A DNA stretch of 64,000 nt from Mogibacterium sp. (GCA_017512365.1 JAFWGQ010000031.1:1-64000), one strand, 5' to 3'; shown: positions 8,735-17,497, counted from the first letter of the stretch. Made by a program: numbers and translations. Notes: generated by a model from the letters alone, not told the origin.

Positions 8735-10063
8735 ATGGAGGTTAATGAAATATATAGGGGCTTAATAGCGGGGAAAGAAAAACTAGCGCTAATTGGACTA
8801 GGATATGTGGGAATGCCTATAGCGGTCGAATTTGCAAAACATATCAATGTAATAGGCTTTGATATCAATAAAAAACGCATAGAGGAATACAAAAATGGCA
8901 TCGATTCAACAAACGAGGTTGGAGAGGCGATAAAAAATACTACGGTAGATTTCACCGCTGACCCGGGTAGGCTTTCAGAGGCTAGCTTTCTTATTGTCGC
9001 AGTCCCAACGCCAGTAAAAGATGATAACAGTCCGGATCTTGGACCAGTTATGGGAGCTTCGAAGATAATAGGGCAGAATCTTTCTGTAGGATCTATAGTG
9101 GTTTTCGAATCTACTGTTTATCCGGGTGTAACAGAAGATGTTTGCGTCCCGATTATCGAGAAGGAATCAGGGTTAGAATGCGGTGTGGACTGGAAAGTCG
9201 GGTACTCGCCGGAGAGGATCAATCCGGGAGATAGAGTACATACCTTGACGAATATCAAGAAAGTAGTTTCGGGTATGGATGAAGAGTCTGCAAATGAGAT
9301 CAAGAAAGTCTACGATATCGTAATCAAAGCAGGTACATTCCCCGTTTCAACGATCAAGACCGCGGAAGCAGTCAAAGTCGTAGAGAACAGCCAGAGAGAT
9401 ATCAATATAGCTTTCATGAACGAAATAGCCATCATATGTGACAAGATGGGCATCGATACTGATGAAGTTCTTGCTGGAATGAATACCAAATGGAATGCAC
9501 TTGGATTCAAGCCAGGTCTTGTCGGGGGACATTGTATAGGTGTTGACCCGTATTATTTGACTAATGCTGCAGAAAAGCTTGGCTACCATAGCCAGATTAT
9601 ACTCAACGGACGGCAGGTTAACGACAGCATGGGTTCATATGTAGCGGATGCAGCGATCAAGCAGATGATAGAAGCCGGAATGGCTCCAAAGAAAGCTACA
9701 GTAGTTGTCCTTGGCCTTACTTTCAAGGAGAATTGTCCTGACACAAGAAACAGTAAGGTCGTTGATATAATCAATAGACTCGGGGAATTCGATATTGATC
9801 CTGTTGTTACCGACAACTGGGCAGACCCTAATGTAGCAAGAAAGGAATATGATGTAGAATTGACCCCGTTCAGTGATATCCCGAAGGCGGACTGTGTAAT
9901 AGTCGCCGTAGGCCACAATGAGTACAGGTCGATGTCCATGATGCAATTAAAATCGCTTTTCAAAGAAGATCTTTTGGATGGAGAGAAGGTGCTCATAGAT
10001 GTTAAGAGTCTTTACAGGATGGATGAACTCAAGGCGTCAGGCATGAGGTACTGGAGACTATAG
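8735..10063 (+). CDS. wbpA: UDP-N-acetyl-D-glucosamine 6-dehydrogenase (WbpA/TviB type)
   Basis: 442 residues. The NAD-binding start is IGLGYVGMPIAVEFAKH, followed by VAVPTPVKDDNSPDL and ESTVYPGVTED. The catalytic Cys is C267 in GGHCIGVDPYYL, and the UDP-binding third domain contains GLTFKENCPDTRNSKV. The motifs assign it to the WbpA/WbpO/TviB group, which oxidises UDP-GlcNAc or UDP-GalNAc to the uronic acid, and not to the UDP-glucose dehydrogenase at 42211. Directly followed by the LpxD-like and aminotransferase genes. The first third is visibly more AT-rich than the rest. Confidence 0.88.
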   Translation: MEVNEIYRGLIAGKEKLALIGLGYVGMPIAVEFAKHINVIGFDINKKRIEEYKNGIDSTNEVGEAIKNTTVDFTADPGRLSEASFLIVAVPTPVKDDNSPDLGPVMGASKIIGQNLSVGSIVVFESTVYPGVTEDVCVPIIEKESGLECGVDWKVGYSPERINPGDRVHTLTNIKKVVSGMDEESANEIKKVYDIVIKAGTFPVSTIKTAEAVKVVENSQRDINIAFMNEIAIICDKMGIDTDEVLAGMNTKWNALGFKPGLVGGHCIGVDPYYLTNAAEKLGYHSQIILNGRQVNDSMGSYVADAAIKQMIEAGMAPKKATVVVLGLTFKENCPDTRNSKVVDIINRLGEFDIDPVVTDNWADPNVARKEYDVELTPFSDIPKADCVIVAVGHNEYRSMSMMQLKSLFKEDLLDGEKVLIDVKSLYRMDELKASGMRYWRL

Positions 10064-10075
10064 GGAGGAGCACTT

Positions 10076-10987
10076 ATGTTATTATCTAAAGAGCTTTCTA
10101 GGATCGGAATAGGATGTAGTTGTTATGCCGAGAAGAACTTCGACTCTCTTGGGTTGGCTGGATATAATGATGGCAAGAACGTATGTACGTTTCTTGCGGC
10201 GGCAAATTATGCTACGGGATTGTCAGACGGCATAAACATGATACTCACTTCTCAGAGCGTGTACGATGAACTTAAAGGAGCCGACAGACTGTTAGGGAAC
10301 TACGGTATCTGTATCGTGGAAAACCCGAGGCTAACGTACTTTCTTCTACACAATGCATTGTGTGATTCTAAACATTATGCAAGAAAACAATATCCGACAC
10401 AGATTGCCGAAAGTGCACAGATCAGCCCACTTGCGCTCATAGCTCCCAATAATGTGAACATTGGTGAAAATACTGTTATTGAAGAGTTTGTATCCGTTAA
10501 GGAAAACACGGTTATTGGAAACGATTGTGTCATCAGAGCAGGGACTAAGATCGGAGGACCTGGCTTTGAAATAAAGAATGACGGGGAAAAGACGATCACC
10601 GTGAAGCACATAGGAGGGGTCAGGATTGGCAAGAACGTAGAGATCCAGCAGAATTCCAATGTGGATAAGGCAATCTATCCTTGGGATGATACCGTTATTG
10701 AAGATCATGTTAGAATAAACAGCCTTGTCCAGATTGCACATGGAGATAAAATCGGAAGATATACAGAAATCGTTGCAGGCACCAGCATTCAGGGAAGAGT
10801 ACAAATCGGGGAGAATGTCTGGATCGGACCAAACTCGGTGATTCGCAATGGCCTTACAATAGGGAATAATGCCCGGGTGAATATGGGAGCAGTAGTAACG
10901 CTCAGTGTTCCCAGTGGGCATGCTGTCAGCGGCAATTTTGCACGCGATCATGGTACACTTATTGAAGAAATGAAAAAGTATAAGTGA
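10076..10987 (+). CDS. LpxD-like left-handed beta-helix acyltransferase, probable 3-N-acetyltransferase
   Basis: 303 residues. An N-terminal domain of about 100 residues is followed by hexapeptide repeats of a left-handed beta-helix (SPLALIAPNNVNIGENTVIEE, TVIGNDCVIRAGTKIG, IGENVWIGPNSVIR) and a short helical end. This is the plan of LpxD, but a Gram-positive genome has no lipid A and no other lpx gene is here. It sits between wbpA and wbpE homologues, exactly where WbpD/WlbB would be. I infer that it acetylates the 3-amino group of UDP-GlcNAc3NA. Its length (303 against about 190 for WbpD) is the odd point. Confidence 0.7.
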   Translation: MLLSKELSRIGIGCSCYAEKNFDSLGLAGYNDGKNVCTFLAAANYATGLSDGINMILTSQSVYDELKGADRLLGNYGICIVENPRLTYFLLHNALCDSKHYARKQYPTQIAESAQISPLALIAPNNVNIGENTVIEEFVSVKENTVIGNDCVIRAGTKIGGPGFEIKNDGEKTITVKHIGGVRIGKNVEIQQNSNVDKAIYPWDDTVIEDHVRINSLVQIAHGDKIGRYTEIVAGTSIQGRVQIGENVWIGPNSVIRNGLTIGNNARVNMGAVVTLSVPSGHAVSGNFARDHGTLIEEMKKYK

Positions 10988-11017
10988 TCATACTTGGGGA
11001 TAGAAAAGGAGATTCAA

Positions 11018-12154
11018 ATGCAGTTCAGAGATCTTAAAAAGCAGTATAACGTATTAAAAGAAGAAATGGATAGAGCGATGATTGAAGTCGCTGGATCTAG
11101 CCAGTACATCAACGGACCATGGGTCAAAGAGCTTGAAGCACAGCTGGCAGACTATGTAGGGGTAAAGCATTGCATCACCTGCGCTAACGGAACAGATGCG
11201 CTTTCTATCGCAATGATGGCATGGGGAATAAAAGAAGGTGATGCGGTATTTGTACCGGACTTCACGTTCTTCTCTTCCGGTGAAGTGGTTTCACTCGCAG
11301 GAGGGACTCCTGTGTTCGTAGATGTCGATAAGGATACGTACAATATAAGCGCTGAATCGCTCGAAAAAGCCATCCTGAAGGTCAAAGAAGAGGGAAAGCT
11401 GACACCGAAGGCTGTTGTTGCAGTAGATCTTTTCGGACTCCCGGCGGACTTTAAGACTCTCAGACCGATAGCTGATAAGTACGGGATACTGATCCTTGAG
11501 GACGGAGCACAGGGGTTCGGCGGAGAGATCGACGGCAGAAAGGCCTGCAGTTTCGGAGACATATCGACGACATCGTTCTTCCCGGCAAAGCCGCTCGGAT
11601 GTTATGGAGATGGTGGCGCGGTATTTACGGATGATGATGAGATTGCCGCTTTGGCTCAGTCGATAAGAGTTCACGGCAAAGGGACTATGAAATATGACAA
11701 TGTCAGGATCGGGCTCAATTCCAGACTCGATTCCATACAAGCGGCGATCCTGCAGGTCAAATTGAAGGCTTTCAAGGATCACGAGCTTGATGATGTAAAC
11801 AAGGTAGCAGATAAGTATACCGAGCTTCTCAGTGAGGCACTGGGTGATAAAGCAACTCTCCCGATAATACCGGAAGGATTCATTTCATCCTGGGCTCAAT
11901 ATACTGTCCGGTTAAAAGGCAGAGAGACCAGGGATTCAGTGCAAGCGGCTTTAAAAGAAAAGGGTATACCGACAATGGTTTATTATCCAAAGCCGATGCA
12001 CTGCCAGCAAGCATTCGGTATTGAAGGAGACTATGAGTTTGATTGCAGTAACACAGCCGAGCTTTGTGATACAGTTCTTTCGCTGCCTATGCATCCGTAT
12101 ATGACAGACGAAGATATCAGGACAGTTGTTGAAACTCTCAAAGAGGTGCTGTAG
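11018..12154 (+). CDS. wbpE: UDP-3-keto-GlcNAcA 3-aminotransferase (WbpE/WlbC type)
   Basis: 378 residues, DegT/DnrJ/EryC1/StrS family. The PLP Schiff-base lysine is K191 in TTSFFPAKPLGCYGDGGA, and LILEDGAQGFGGE supplies the cofactor-ring Asp. The N-terminus (MQFRDLKKQYNVLK, YINGPWVKELE) and the FFPAKPLGCYGDGG region are characteristic of WbpE/WlbC. Start: a TTG frame begins at 10994, but ATG 11018 has AAAAGGAG six bases upstream. It converts the 3-keto product of the WbpB/WlbA-type dehydrogenase (14818) to the 3-amine using glutamate. Confidence 0.88.
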   Translation: MQFRDLKKQYNVLKEEMDRAMIEVAGSSQYINGPWVKELEAQLADYVGVKHCITCANGTDALSIAMMAWGIKEGDAVFVPDFTFFSSGEVVSLAGGTPVFVDVDKDTYNISAESLEKAILKVKEEGKLTPKAVVAVDLFGLPADFKTLRPIADKYGILILEDGAQGFGGEIDGRKACSFGDISTTSFFPAKPLGCYGDGGAVFTDDDEIAALAQSIRVHGKGTMKYDNVRIGLNSRLDSIQAAILQVKLKAFKDHELDDVNKVADKYTELLSEALGDKATLPIIPEGFISSWAQYTVRLKGRETRDSVQAALKEKGIPTMVYYPKPMHCQQAFGIEGDYEFDCSNTAELCDTVLSLPMHPYMTDEDIRTVVETLKEVL

Positions 12155-12170
12155 CGTTCAAACATAGAAG

Positions 12171-12215
12171 CATAAAGCATGTAGGATCCATCTATTGGAT
12201 TCTGCATGCTTTATG
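12171..12215 (+). other. 20-bp stem-loop between wbpE and the AlgX-like gene
   Basis: ATAAAGCATG (12172-12181) pairs perfectly with CATGCTTTAT (12205-12214). The pairing continues inwards through 12182-12190 with 12196-12204, with only G-U variants, to a five-base loop at 12191-12195, and one more C-G pair closes the base at 12171/12215. No T-run follows on either strand, so it is not a standard terminator. The first possible ATG of the next gene (12206) lies inside the 3' arm, so the hairpin could hide that start, attenuate, or mark an RNA-processing point. Confidence 0.6.
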
Positions 12216-13396
12216 AGGATCAATTCTTAAAAATAGTGAGCAAAGAAGGAAAGGGAGAAAAGAAATCATTTAGGATGGCACGGGCGGCAGCAGCAATGCT
12301 GTTCGTTGTTTTTATTTGCCTCGGTTTCTTTCAATTCCTGATTAGTTACAAGAGTGGCGGCGAAACAAATGCAAAAGAAAAGGTAGAAGCATATTTCAAT
12401 GATATTCGAAGCAAGAATGAATATATCGAATTGTACGGATACATCCAAAGGCTGCTCGGGAAGAGACAAATAGAGAATTTTACTATATATAAGACCAATG
12501 GAGGCAGCCTTGTCCAGCCGCGAGCTGAATTGAGTGATGAAGAAATACAATCAAAAGTAGATGAAGCCTCAGTTATATGGCAGCACCTGGATGAAAAGGA
12601 CATTCCTTTGCTATATATTGAACCTCCGCTTCCTATCGGCGATGAAGATCCTATCCCGTATGGAGCAAGGGATTATTCGGACGAAAATTCAGAAAAACTT
12701 AATGAGTTGATTTCTGATATATCAGTGCTAAAGGTGTCTGACAACATAGATACGACAGATGACGAAATGTTTTACCGCACGGATCATCACTGGAGCGGCG
12801 ATGCAAGTTTTGAGACATACAGAGCGATCGCAAGGTGGTTGCTAACGGAAAAAATCATCGATGACAGTCATGCTGACGATCGATTCGAACGTACAACAAC
12901 AGAAGGCTTTCTTGGTTCGTACGGCGTGAAAGTGGGAAAGTATTTTGCTGGGACAGATGACTATGTGTATTACGATCCTGTTTTTGAGACAGATTTCACA
13001 TATTATGAGATGAATCCGTCAGGAGGACTGATTGACACAAAGAAAGGCAGCTGGTCTGAGGCGTTGATGGACCAGTCTGTACTGGAAGACCCTGAATACA
13101 ATAACAAATACAACGCTGCACTCTGGGGAAACAGCGGAGTAAACAGGATCATAAATACAAATGACAGGAGCGGGAAAAAAGCGCTCATCATAGCCCATTC
13201 ATACGGACGACCACTTGCAGCGTACCTCGCACTGGATGTTGAGGAAGTCAGGTATATTGACCCTCAGGAGGGACGCTTCGAGGGAGATTACATACAGTAT
13301 ATTGATGAGTTCGACCCAGATGTGGTCTTATTCATGGGCGAATTTGAAGGCGAGTTGATAGGTGAATACGTAACAGGAAAGGAGAAGGCAAAATAA
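12206..13396 (+). CDS. AlgX/AlgJ-like DHHW-motif protein of an O-acylation system
   Basis: Up to 396 residues. It has a membrane anchor (about residues 24-46) followed by an extracytoplasmic domain with FYRTDHHWSGDA at residues 190-200, the signature of the DHHW/AlgX-AlgJ SGNH-like group. LIIAHSYGRP near the end occupies the place of the catalytic-Ser strand. In known systems this protein takes the acyl group exported by an MBOAT protein and puts it on the polysaccharide. The MBOAT gene follows with a one-base stop/start overlap. The start is uncertain: ATG 12206 lies in a stem-loop and lacks a ribosome site; GTG 12237 and ATG 12275 are alternatives. Confidence 0.75.
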   Translation: MLYEDQFLKIVSKEGKGEKKSFRMARAAAAMLFVVFICLGFFQFLISYKSGGETNAKEKVEAYFNDIRSKNEYIELYGYIQRLLGKRQIENFTIYKTNGGSLVQPRAELSDEEIQSKVDEASVIWQHLDEKDIPLLYIEPPLPIGDEDPIPYGARDYSDENSEKLNELISDISVLKVSDNIDTTDDEMFYRTDHHWSGDASFETYRAIARWLLTEKIIDDSHADDRFERTTTEGFLGSYGVKVGKYFAGTDDYVYYDPVFETDFTYYEMNPSGGLIDTKKGSWSEALMDQSVLEDPEYNNKYNAALWGNSGVNRIINTNDRSGKKALIIAHSYGRPLAAYLALDVEEVRYIDPQEGRFEGDYIQYIDEFDPDVVLFMGEFEGELIGEYVTGKEKAK

Positions 13397-14766
13397 TGGT
13401 TTTTTCCAGCCTGGTGTTTTTATTCGGCTTTCTTCCGCCGTGCATAATGATCGGCACGCTTCTGCACAGACGTATCGATTTGCAGAATCTGTTCCTTCTT
13501 TTTGTCAGCCTGCTGTTTTATGCGTGGGGCGAACCAAGACGTGTTCTGTTATTTGTGATTACCATCTTTCTTAATTGGTCGCTTGTAATTCTGTCTGCCA
13601 GGGCAGACAGTGATAAAGGCCGCAAAACGCTTGGCATAGCGGCTATAACAATAGATATCCTGATTCTCTTCTGGTTCAAATATGCAGGCTGGCTCGGAAG
13701 AGGAATAGGTTTGGAGATCGGCAGCGCTACGCTTCCGATAGGGGTTTCATTCTACATTTTCCAGGCCATATCATATGTTGCAGATGCTACATTGCTCGGC
13801 AAATACGAGGCAGAAAAAAGCCCTGTCAATGTCGGACTTTATATTGCATTCTTCCCACAGCTGATAGCAGGACCTATCGTGCGTTATGAAGAAATGCGGG
13901 ATCAGATCAGAAACCGAAGAATGACACTTGACAGGTTTGAGCAGGGTTGCTTTCGTTTTATTTTCGGTTTTTGCAAAAAAGTATTGCTGGCAGACACAGT
14001 AGCAGTGATAGCAAATAGAGCATTTTCTCTTGGAGGAGACCTGACTTCAAGCTTTGCATGGATCGGAGCAATCGCATATACCTTTCAGATATTTATGGAT
14101 TTTTCCGGATATTCAGATATGGCGATAGGCCTCGGGGCAATGTTTGGGTTTAAGATTCCTGAAAATTTCAACTGCCCATACAGGGCATCCAGCATCAGAG
14201 ACTTCTGGAGAAGATGGCACATCACTTTAAGTGTATGGTTCAGAGATTATGTGTATATCCCTCTTGGAGGAAGCAGAAAAGGTGATAGAAGGACAATACT
14301 GAATGTCGCAGTAGTTTGGCTTTTGACCGGTATCTGGCATGGCGCGAACTGGACATTCATTTTATGGGGAGTAATATATGGAGCTCTGGTACTGACTGAG
14401 AAGATTATAGATATCGATAGACATATCCGCGAGTGGAACAGCGTCAAACGCGTCGCATACAGAATGTTCTCTCTTCTGGCGATAATGCTCTTATGGGTAT
14501 TGTTCAGAGCAGAGAACATAAGTTCTGCTGCTGCCTATGTTGGCAGCATGTTCAAATTCGGATCAGAGGGGATCAGCGAAGCCGTCCTATACATTTCAGA
14601 AATGAAGTGGAGCCTGATTGGCTGCACTGTATTAAGTGTAGTCCCATATGATAAAATCAACAGGAAAAGAACTGTATTGTGGCCGATGATATTGATACTG
14701 TTTTTAGTCAGCGTATCGTATTTGGTAAAAGGTACATTCAGCCCATTTCTCTACTTCAATTTTTAA
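13396..14766 (+). CDS. MBOAT-family O-acyltransferase (AlgI-like)
   Basis: 456 residues with about ten or more membrane helices. It carries the AlgI/DltB/PatA hallmarks RRWHITLSVWFRDYVYIPLGG and GIWHGANWTF, with the catalytic His at H315 in the second motif, and FKYAGWLGRG near the N-terminus. It moves an acyl group, usually acetyl, across the membrane to be placed on a polymer. The start codon overlaps the stop of the DHHW protein by one base (TAATG), so the two are translationally coupled and very likely form one modification machine. The acceptor is probably the uronic-acid-containing polymer made by the surrounding genes. Confidence 0.9.
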   Translation: MVFSSLVFLFGFLPPCIMIGTLLHRRIDLQNLFLLFVSLLFYAWGEPRRVLLFVITIFLNWSLVILSARADSDKGRKTLGIAAITIDILILFWFKYAGWLGRGIGLEIGSATLPIGVSFYIFQAISYVADATLLGKYEAEKSPVNVGLYIAFFPQLIAGPIVRYEEMRDQIRNRRMTLDRFEQGCFRFIFGFCKKVLLADTVAVIANRAFSLGGDLTSSFAWIGAIAYTFQIFMDFSGYSDMAIGLGAMFGFKIPENFNCPYRASSIRDFWRRWHITLSVWFRDYVYIPLGGSRKGDRRTILNVAVVWLLTGIWHGANWTFILWGVIYGALVLTEKIIDIDRHIREWNSVKRVAYRMFSLLAIMLLWVLFRAENISSAAAYVGSMFKFGSEGISEAVLYISEMKWSLIGCTVLSVVPYDKINRKRTVLWPMILILFLVSVSYLVKGTFSPFLYFNF

Positions 14767-14817
14767 GAACAGAGGATAGTTAGGTAATACGAATTTAGAG
14801 TAAGGAGAGATGAATAG

Positions 14818-15888
14818 ATGAAATATGCACTTATCGGTTGTGGGATGATATCTCCAAATCATATTAAAGCAGCTCTGGCAAATGATCTTGAGATCGTAGC
14901 CCTGTGCGATCTTGTTGAGGAAAACAGGAACAAAGCACTTGAACTGATTCCTGAAGGAAAGAGAAGTATTGTGACACTTTACGGAGATCATAAAGAGATG
15001 CTCGAAAAAGAGAAGCCGGAGCTGGTAGCCATAGCACTTGGAAGCGGTCTAAAAAGGAGACTTTCTGTTGACTGTATGGAAGCAGGTGCGAACGTAATAG
15101 TTGAAAAACCTATTGCGCTATCACTTGAAGATGCCGATGTCATGATAAAGACGGCCGAAGAATGCGGTGTAAAACTTATAGTCAATCATCAGCTGAGATT
15201 CGGCAATACAGTACGCGCTCTTAAAGAAGAAGCACAAGCGGGAGAATTTGGGAAACTGCTTCATGGAACTGTACAGGTCAGACGCAACCGAAACAAAGCA
15301 TACTTTGATGCCGGTAAGTGGCGCGGCACCTGGGCCAATGACGGAGGAACGCTCATGAATCAGTGCATCCACTACACAGACCTGCTTCAGTGGGTAATGG
15401 GGAGTGATGTTGATGAAGTGTTCGCATATACCGATAGGATGACTCACCCGTATATTGAGGCGGAGGATCTGGGACTTGCCGTATTGAAATTCAAGAATGG
15501 TGCCTATGCTACAATAGAGGGCACAGTGAACACATATCCGAAAAACTTGTCAGATTCGATGGCGGTCTTCGGAGAAACGGGAACAGTTTCTTTAAGAGGA
15601 AAAACTCTCGACGATGTCGAAGCATGGAGCTTCGAAGAAGGCCCACAGAACAGAGATCAGGCCATAGAGCAGTTTGCTATCGAAAACATGGGTACCGGAC
15701 ACGCTCCGCTTTATAAGTATGCTATCGGAGTAATTAACGGTAAGGCCGATAACCTTTGCCCAGCCACAGACTCCCGTAAAGCACTGGAACTGATACTAGC
15801 AATATACAAATCCGCCGCTGAAGGCAGACCAGTAAAGCTGCCACTAACAGGTGTATCAACTACAGATTTCGAAGGAAGGTTTAATTAG
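14818..15888 (+). CDS. wbpB: UDP-GlcNAcA 3-dehydrogenase (WbpB/WlbA type, Gfo/Idh/MocA family)
   Basis: 356 residues. The N-terminal Rossmann motif is YALIGCGMISPNH; VEKPIALSLEDAD holds the EKP lysine, and KWRGTWANDGGTLMNQCIHYTDLL carries the family's conserved HxxD-like active site. Length and the last motif match WlbA better than the shorter WbpB. It oxidises C3 of UDP-GlcNAcA ahead of the WbpE-type aminotransferase. An AAGGAG site precedes ATG 14818. With genes at 7629, 8735, 10076 and 11018 it completes the five-step route to UDP-ManNAc3NAcA, although separated from them by the acyltransferase pair. Confidence 0.82.
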   Translation: MKYALIGCGMISPNHIKAALANDLEIVALCDLVEENRNKALELIPEGKRSIVTLYGDHKEMLEKEKPELVAIALGSGLKRRLSVDCMEAGANVIVEKPIALSLEDADVMIKTAEECGVKLIVNHQLRFGNTVRALKEEAQAGEFGKLLHGTVQVRRNRNKAYFDAGKWRGTWANDGGTLMNQCIHYTDLLQWVMGSDVDEVFAYTDRMTHPYIEAEDLGLAVLKFKNGAYATIEGTVNTYPKNLSDSMAVFGETGTVSLRGKTLDDVEAWSFEEGPQNRDQAIEQFAIENMGTGHAPLYKYAIGVINGKADNLCPATDSRKALELILAIYKSAAEGRPVKLPLTGVSTTDFEGRFN

Positions 15889-15947
15889 TAAGCACCATTA
15901 ATCAAATAAAACAAGTGTGTTTTGGGATCATAATAGAGAGGGTGTCA

Positions 15948-16322
15948 ATGAAGATAAAAAAGCAGTTAGCAAAGATGCGGGAGTGTTTTACTAACCATTA
16001 TGAGGATTTAAAAGAAAAAGGAAATGCAATTATAGCCTATGAAGTATCTTCCAACACTATTTGGGGAGGTAATGGTGATTTAGATGTGGATGCATATATT
16101 TCATTGAATCGGAATGGTTGGATTGAAGAAATAATAACAACAGAGACTGGAGAATATCAAAAAGGCGATGGGGTTACTGATAGAAAGGTAAGTGAAGTAA
16201 CCGATGAATATGTTGAACAACTTATAAATGGGGATATGGTAACATATGCCAATATAATGCCGCTTTTTATGCTTTACGATGAATTACGGCGGGATTATTC
16301 AAAAGAATTACCTGATTGGTAA
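15948..16322 (+). CDS. Small acidic protein of unknown function
   Basis: About 124 residues from ATG 15948 (GAGGGTGTC upstream; a frame extends to 15915 without a better site). It is soluble and acidic, with no signal peptide or membrane helix. Notable stretches are IAYEVSSNTIWGGNGDLDVDAYISLN and TDEYVEQLINGDMVTYANIMPLF. I do not recognise a family. It is markedly more AT-rich than the genes on both sides and breaks the boundary between the UDP-ManNAc3NAcA and UDP-FucNAc blocks, so it looks like inserted cargo. The size and acidity recall immunity or anti-restriction proteins, but nothing specific supports that. Confidence 0.55.
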   Translation: MKIKKQLAKMRECFTNHYEDLKEKGNAIIAYEVSSNTIWGGNGDLDVDAYISLNRNGWIEEIITTETGEYQKGDGVTDRKVSEVTDEYVEQLINGDMVTYANIMPLFMLYDELRRDYSKELPDW

Positions 16323-16408
16323 ACGCTTGTTTGTAAGTGAGAAATAAAAACTACAAGCAAGAACAAAAGAAATTGTAACGCGCAGAATACTCATACAGAG
16401 GTAATTGT

Positions 16409-16417
16409 TGATATAAT
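16409..16417 (+). promoter_or_regulatory. Extended -10 promoter for the fnlACB genes
   Basis: TG at 16409-16410, one base, then a perfect TATAAT at 16412-16417. This places transcription start near 16424, just before AAAGGA and ATG 16439. No good -35 is present, as is common with extended -10 promoters. The 100-base AT-rich gap before fnlA contains no other signal I trust. Confidence 0.5.
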
Positions 16418-16438
16418 AAGTTTGAAAGGACGATAACA

Positions 16439-17485
16439 ATGTCTGCATACAGTGGAGCAACTTTAATGATAACAGGAGGAACGGGGTCGTTTGGCAACAC
16501 CGTACTCAAGCATTTTTTAACATCTGATATTGGGCAGATCCGTATCTTCTCCCGCGATGAGAAGAAACAGGATGATATGAGGCATGACCTACAGGCGCGT
16601 TATCCTGAACACGCCAAGAAGGTCAAGTTCTTTGTTGGAGATGTTCGCGATCCTCGTTCAGTAGCAGACGCAATGCCGGGCGTTGATTACATATTCCATG
16701 CAGCAGCGCTCAAGCAGGTTCCGTCCTGTGAGTTTTTTCCAATGCAGGCTGTTAAGACTAACATTGAGGGGACTGATAATGTGCTTCATGCAGCAATAGA
16801 TGCAGGGGTTAAGAGGGTAGTGTGCCTTAGTACAGATAAGGCCGCTTATCCAATCAATGCAATGGGCATCTCCAAGGCTATGATGGAACATGTTATTACC
16901 GCAAATGCTCGTGTTGCCGCAGATAGGGGCGGTACAGTAATATGCTGTACGCGGTATGGTAATGTTATGTGCAGCCGTGGATCGGTCATTCCTCTTTTTA
17001 TTGATCAAATCAAGAATGGGCAACCAATAACAATTACTAATCCTGCGATGACAAGATTCCTTATGAATCTTGATGAGGCTGTCGACCTTGTTAAGTTCGC
17101 ATTCGAGCATGCTGAGCCTGGAGATTTGTTTATTCAGAAGGCAGATGCGTCAACTATAGGAGATTTGGCAAAGAGTGTGCAGCAGTTGTTTGGGGATACC
17201 GGTACAAATATCATAGGTACAAGACACGGAGAAAAGTTGTATGAAACTCTTATGACACGAGAAGAAAGGCTTCGTGCTGAAGACATGGGGAATTATTTCA
17301 GAATATCTGCAGATAATAGAGACCTCAACTATGATAAGTATTTTGTAGAGGGAAAAGTTGAGACAGAAGCAGATGAGTCATATACATCACATAATACAAA
17401 ATTACTCGATGTTGAAGGCGTTGTTCAGAAGATATTGACAACAGATTATGTACAGGAAGAACTGAAAGGCATCAGACATTTCTGA
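16439..17485 (+). CDS. fnlA: UDP-GlcNAc 4,6-dehydratase/5-epimerase (FnlA/CapE)
   Basis: 348 residues. The SDR start is MITGGTGSFGNTVLKHF, followed by FFVGDVRDPRS, FHAAALKQVPSCEFFPMQAVKTNI and CLSTDKAAYPINAMGISKAMME, with T132-D133-K134 as the dehydratase triad region and the SK dyad. Sequence and length fit FnlA/CapE, which makes the UDP-2-acetamido-2,6-dideoxy-lyxo-4-hexulose intermediate. The order fnlA-fnlC-fnlB downstream makes the UDP-N-acetyl-L-fucosamine pathway complete. PseB is a close relative, but the neighbours argue for FnlA. Confidence 0.92.
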   Translation: MSAYSGATLMITGGTGSFGNTVLKHFLTSDIGQIRIFSRDEKKQDDMRHDLQARYPEHAKKVKFFVGDVRDPRSVADAMPGVDYIFHAAALKQVPSCEFFPMQAVKTNIEGTDNVLHAAIDAGVKRVVCLSTDKAAYPINAMGISKAMMEHVITANARVAADRGGTVICCTRYGNVMCSRGSVIPLFIDQIKNGQPITITNPAMTRFLMNLDEAVDLVKFAFEHAEPGDLFIQKADASTIGDLAKSVQQLFGDTGTNIIGTRHGEKLYETLMTREERLRAEDMGNYFRISADNRDLNYDKYFVEGKVETEADESYTSHNTKLLDVEGVVQKILTTDYVQEELKGIRHF

Positions 17486-17497
17486 TTTGGTGATATT

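Noticed and set aside
16325-16360. Weak stem (GCTTGT with ACAAGC) after the small unknown gene
   Set aside because: Only six pairs with a loop above 20 bases and no T-run; not a credible terminator.
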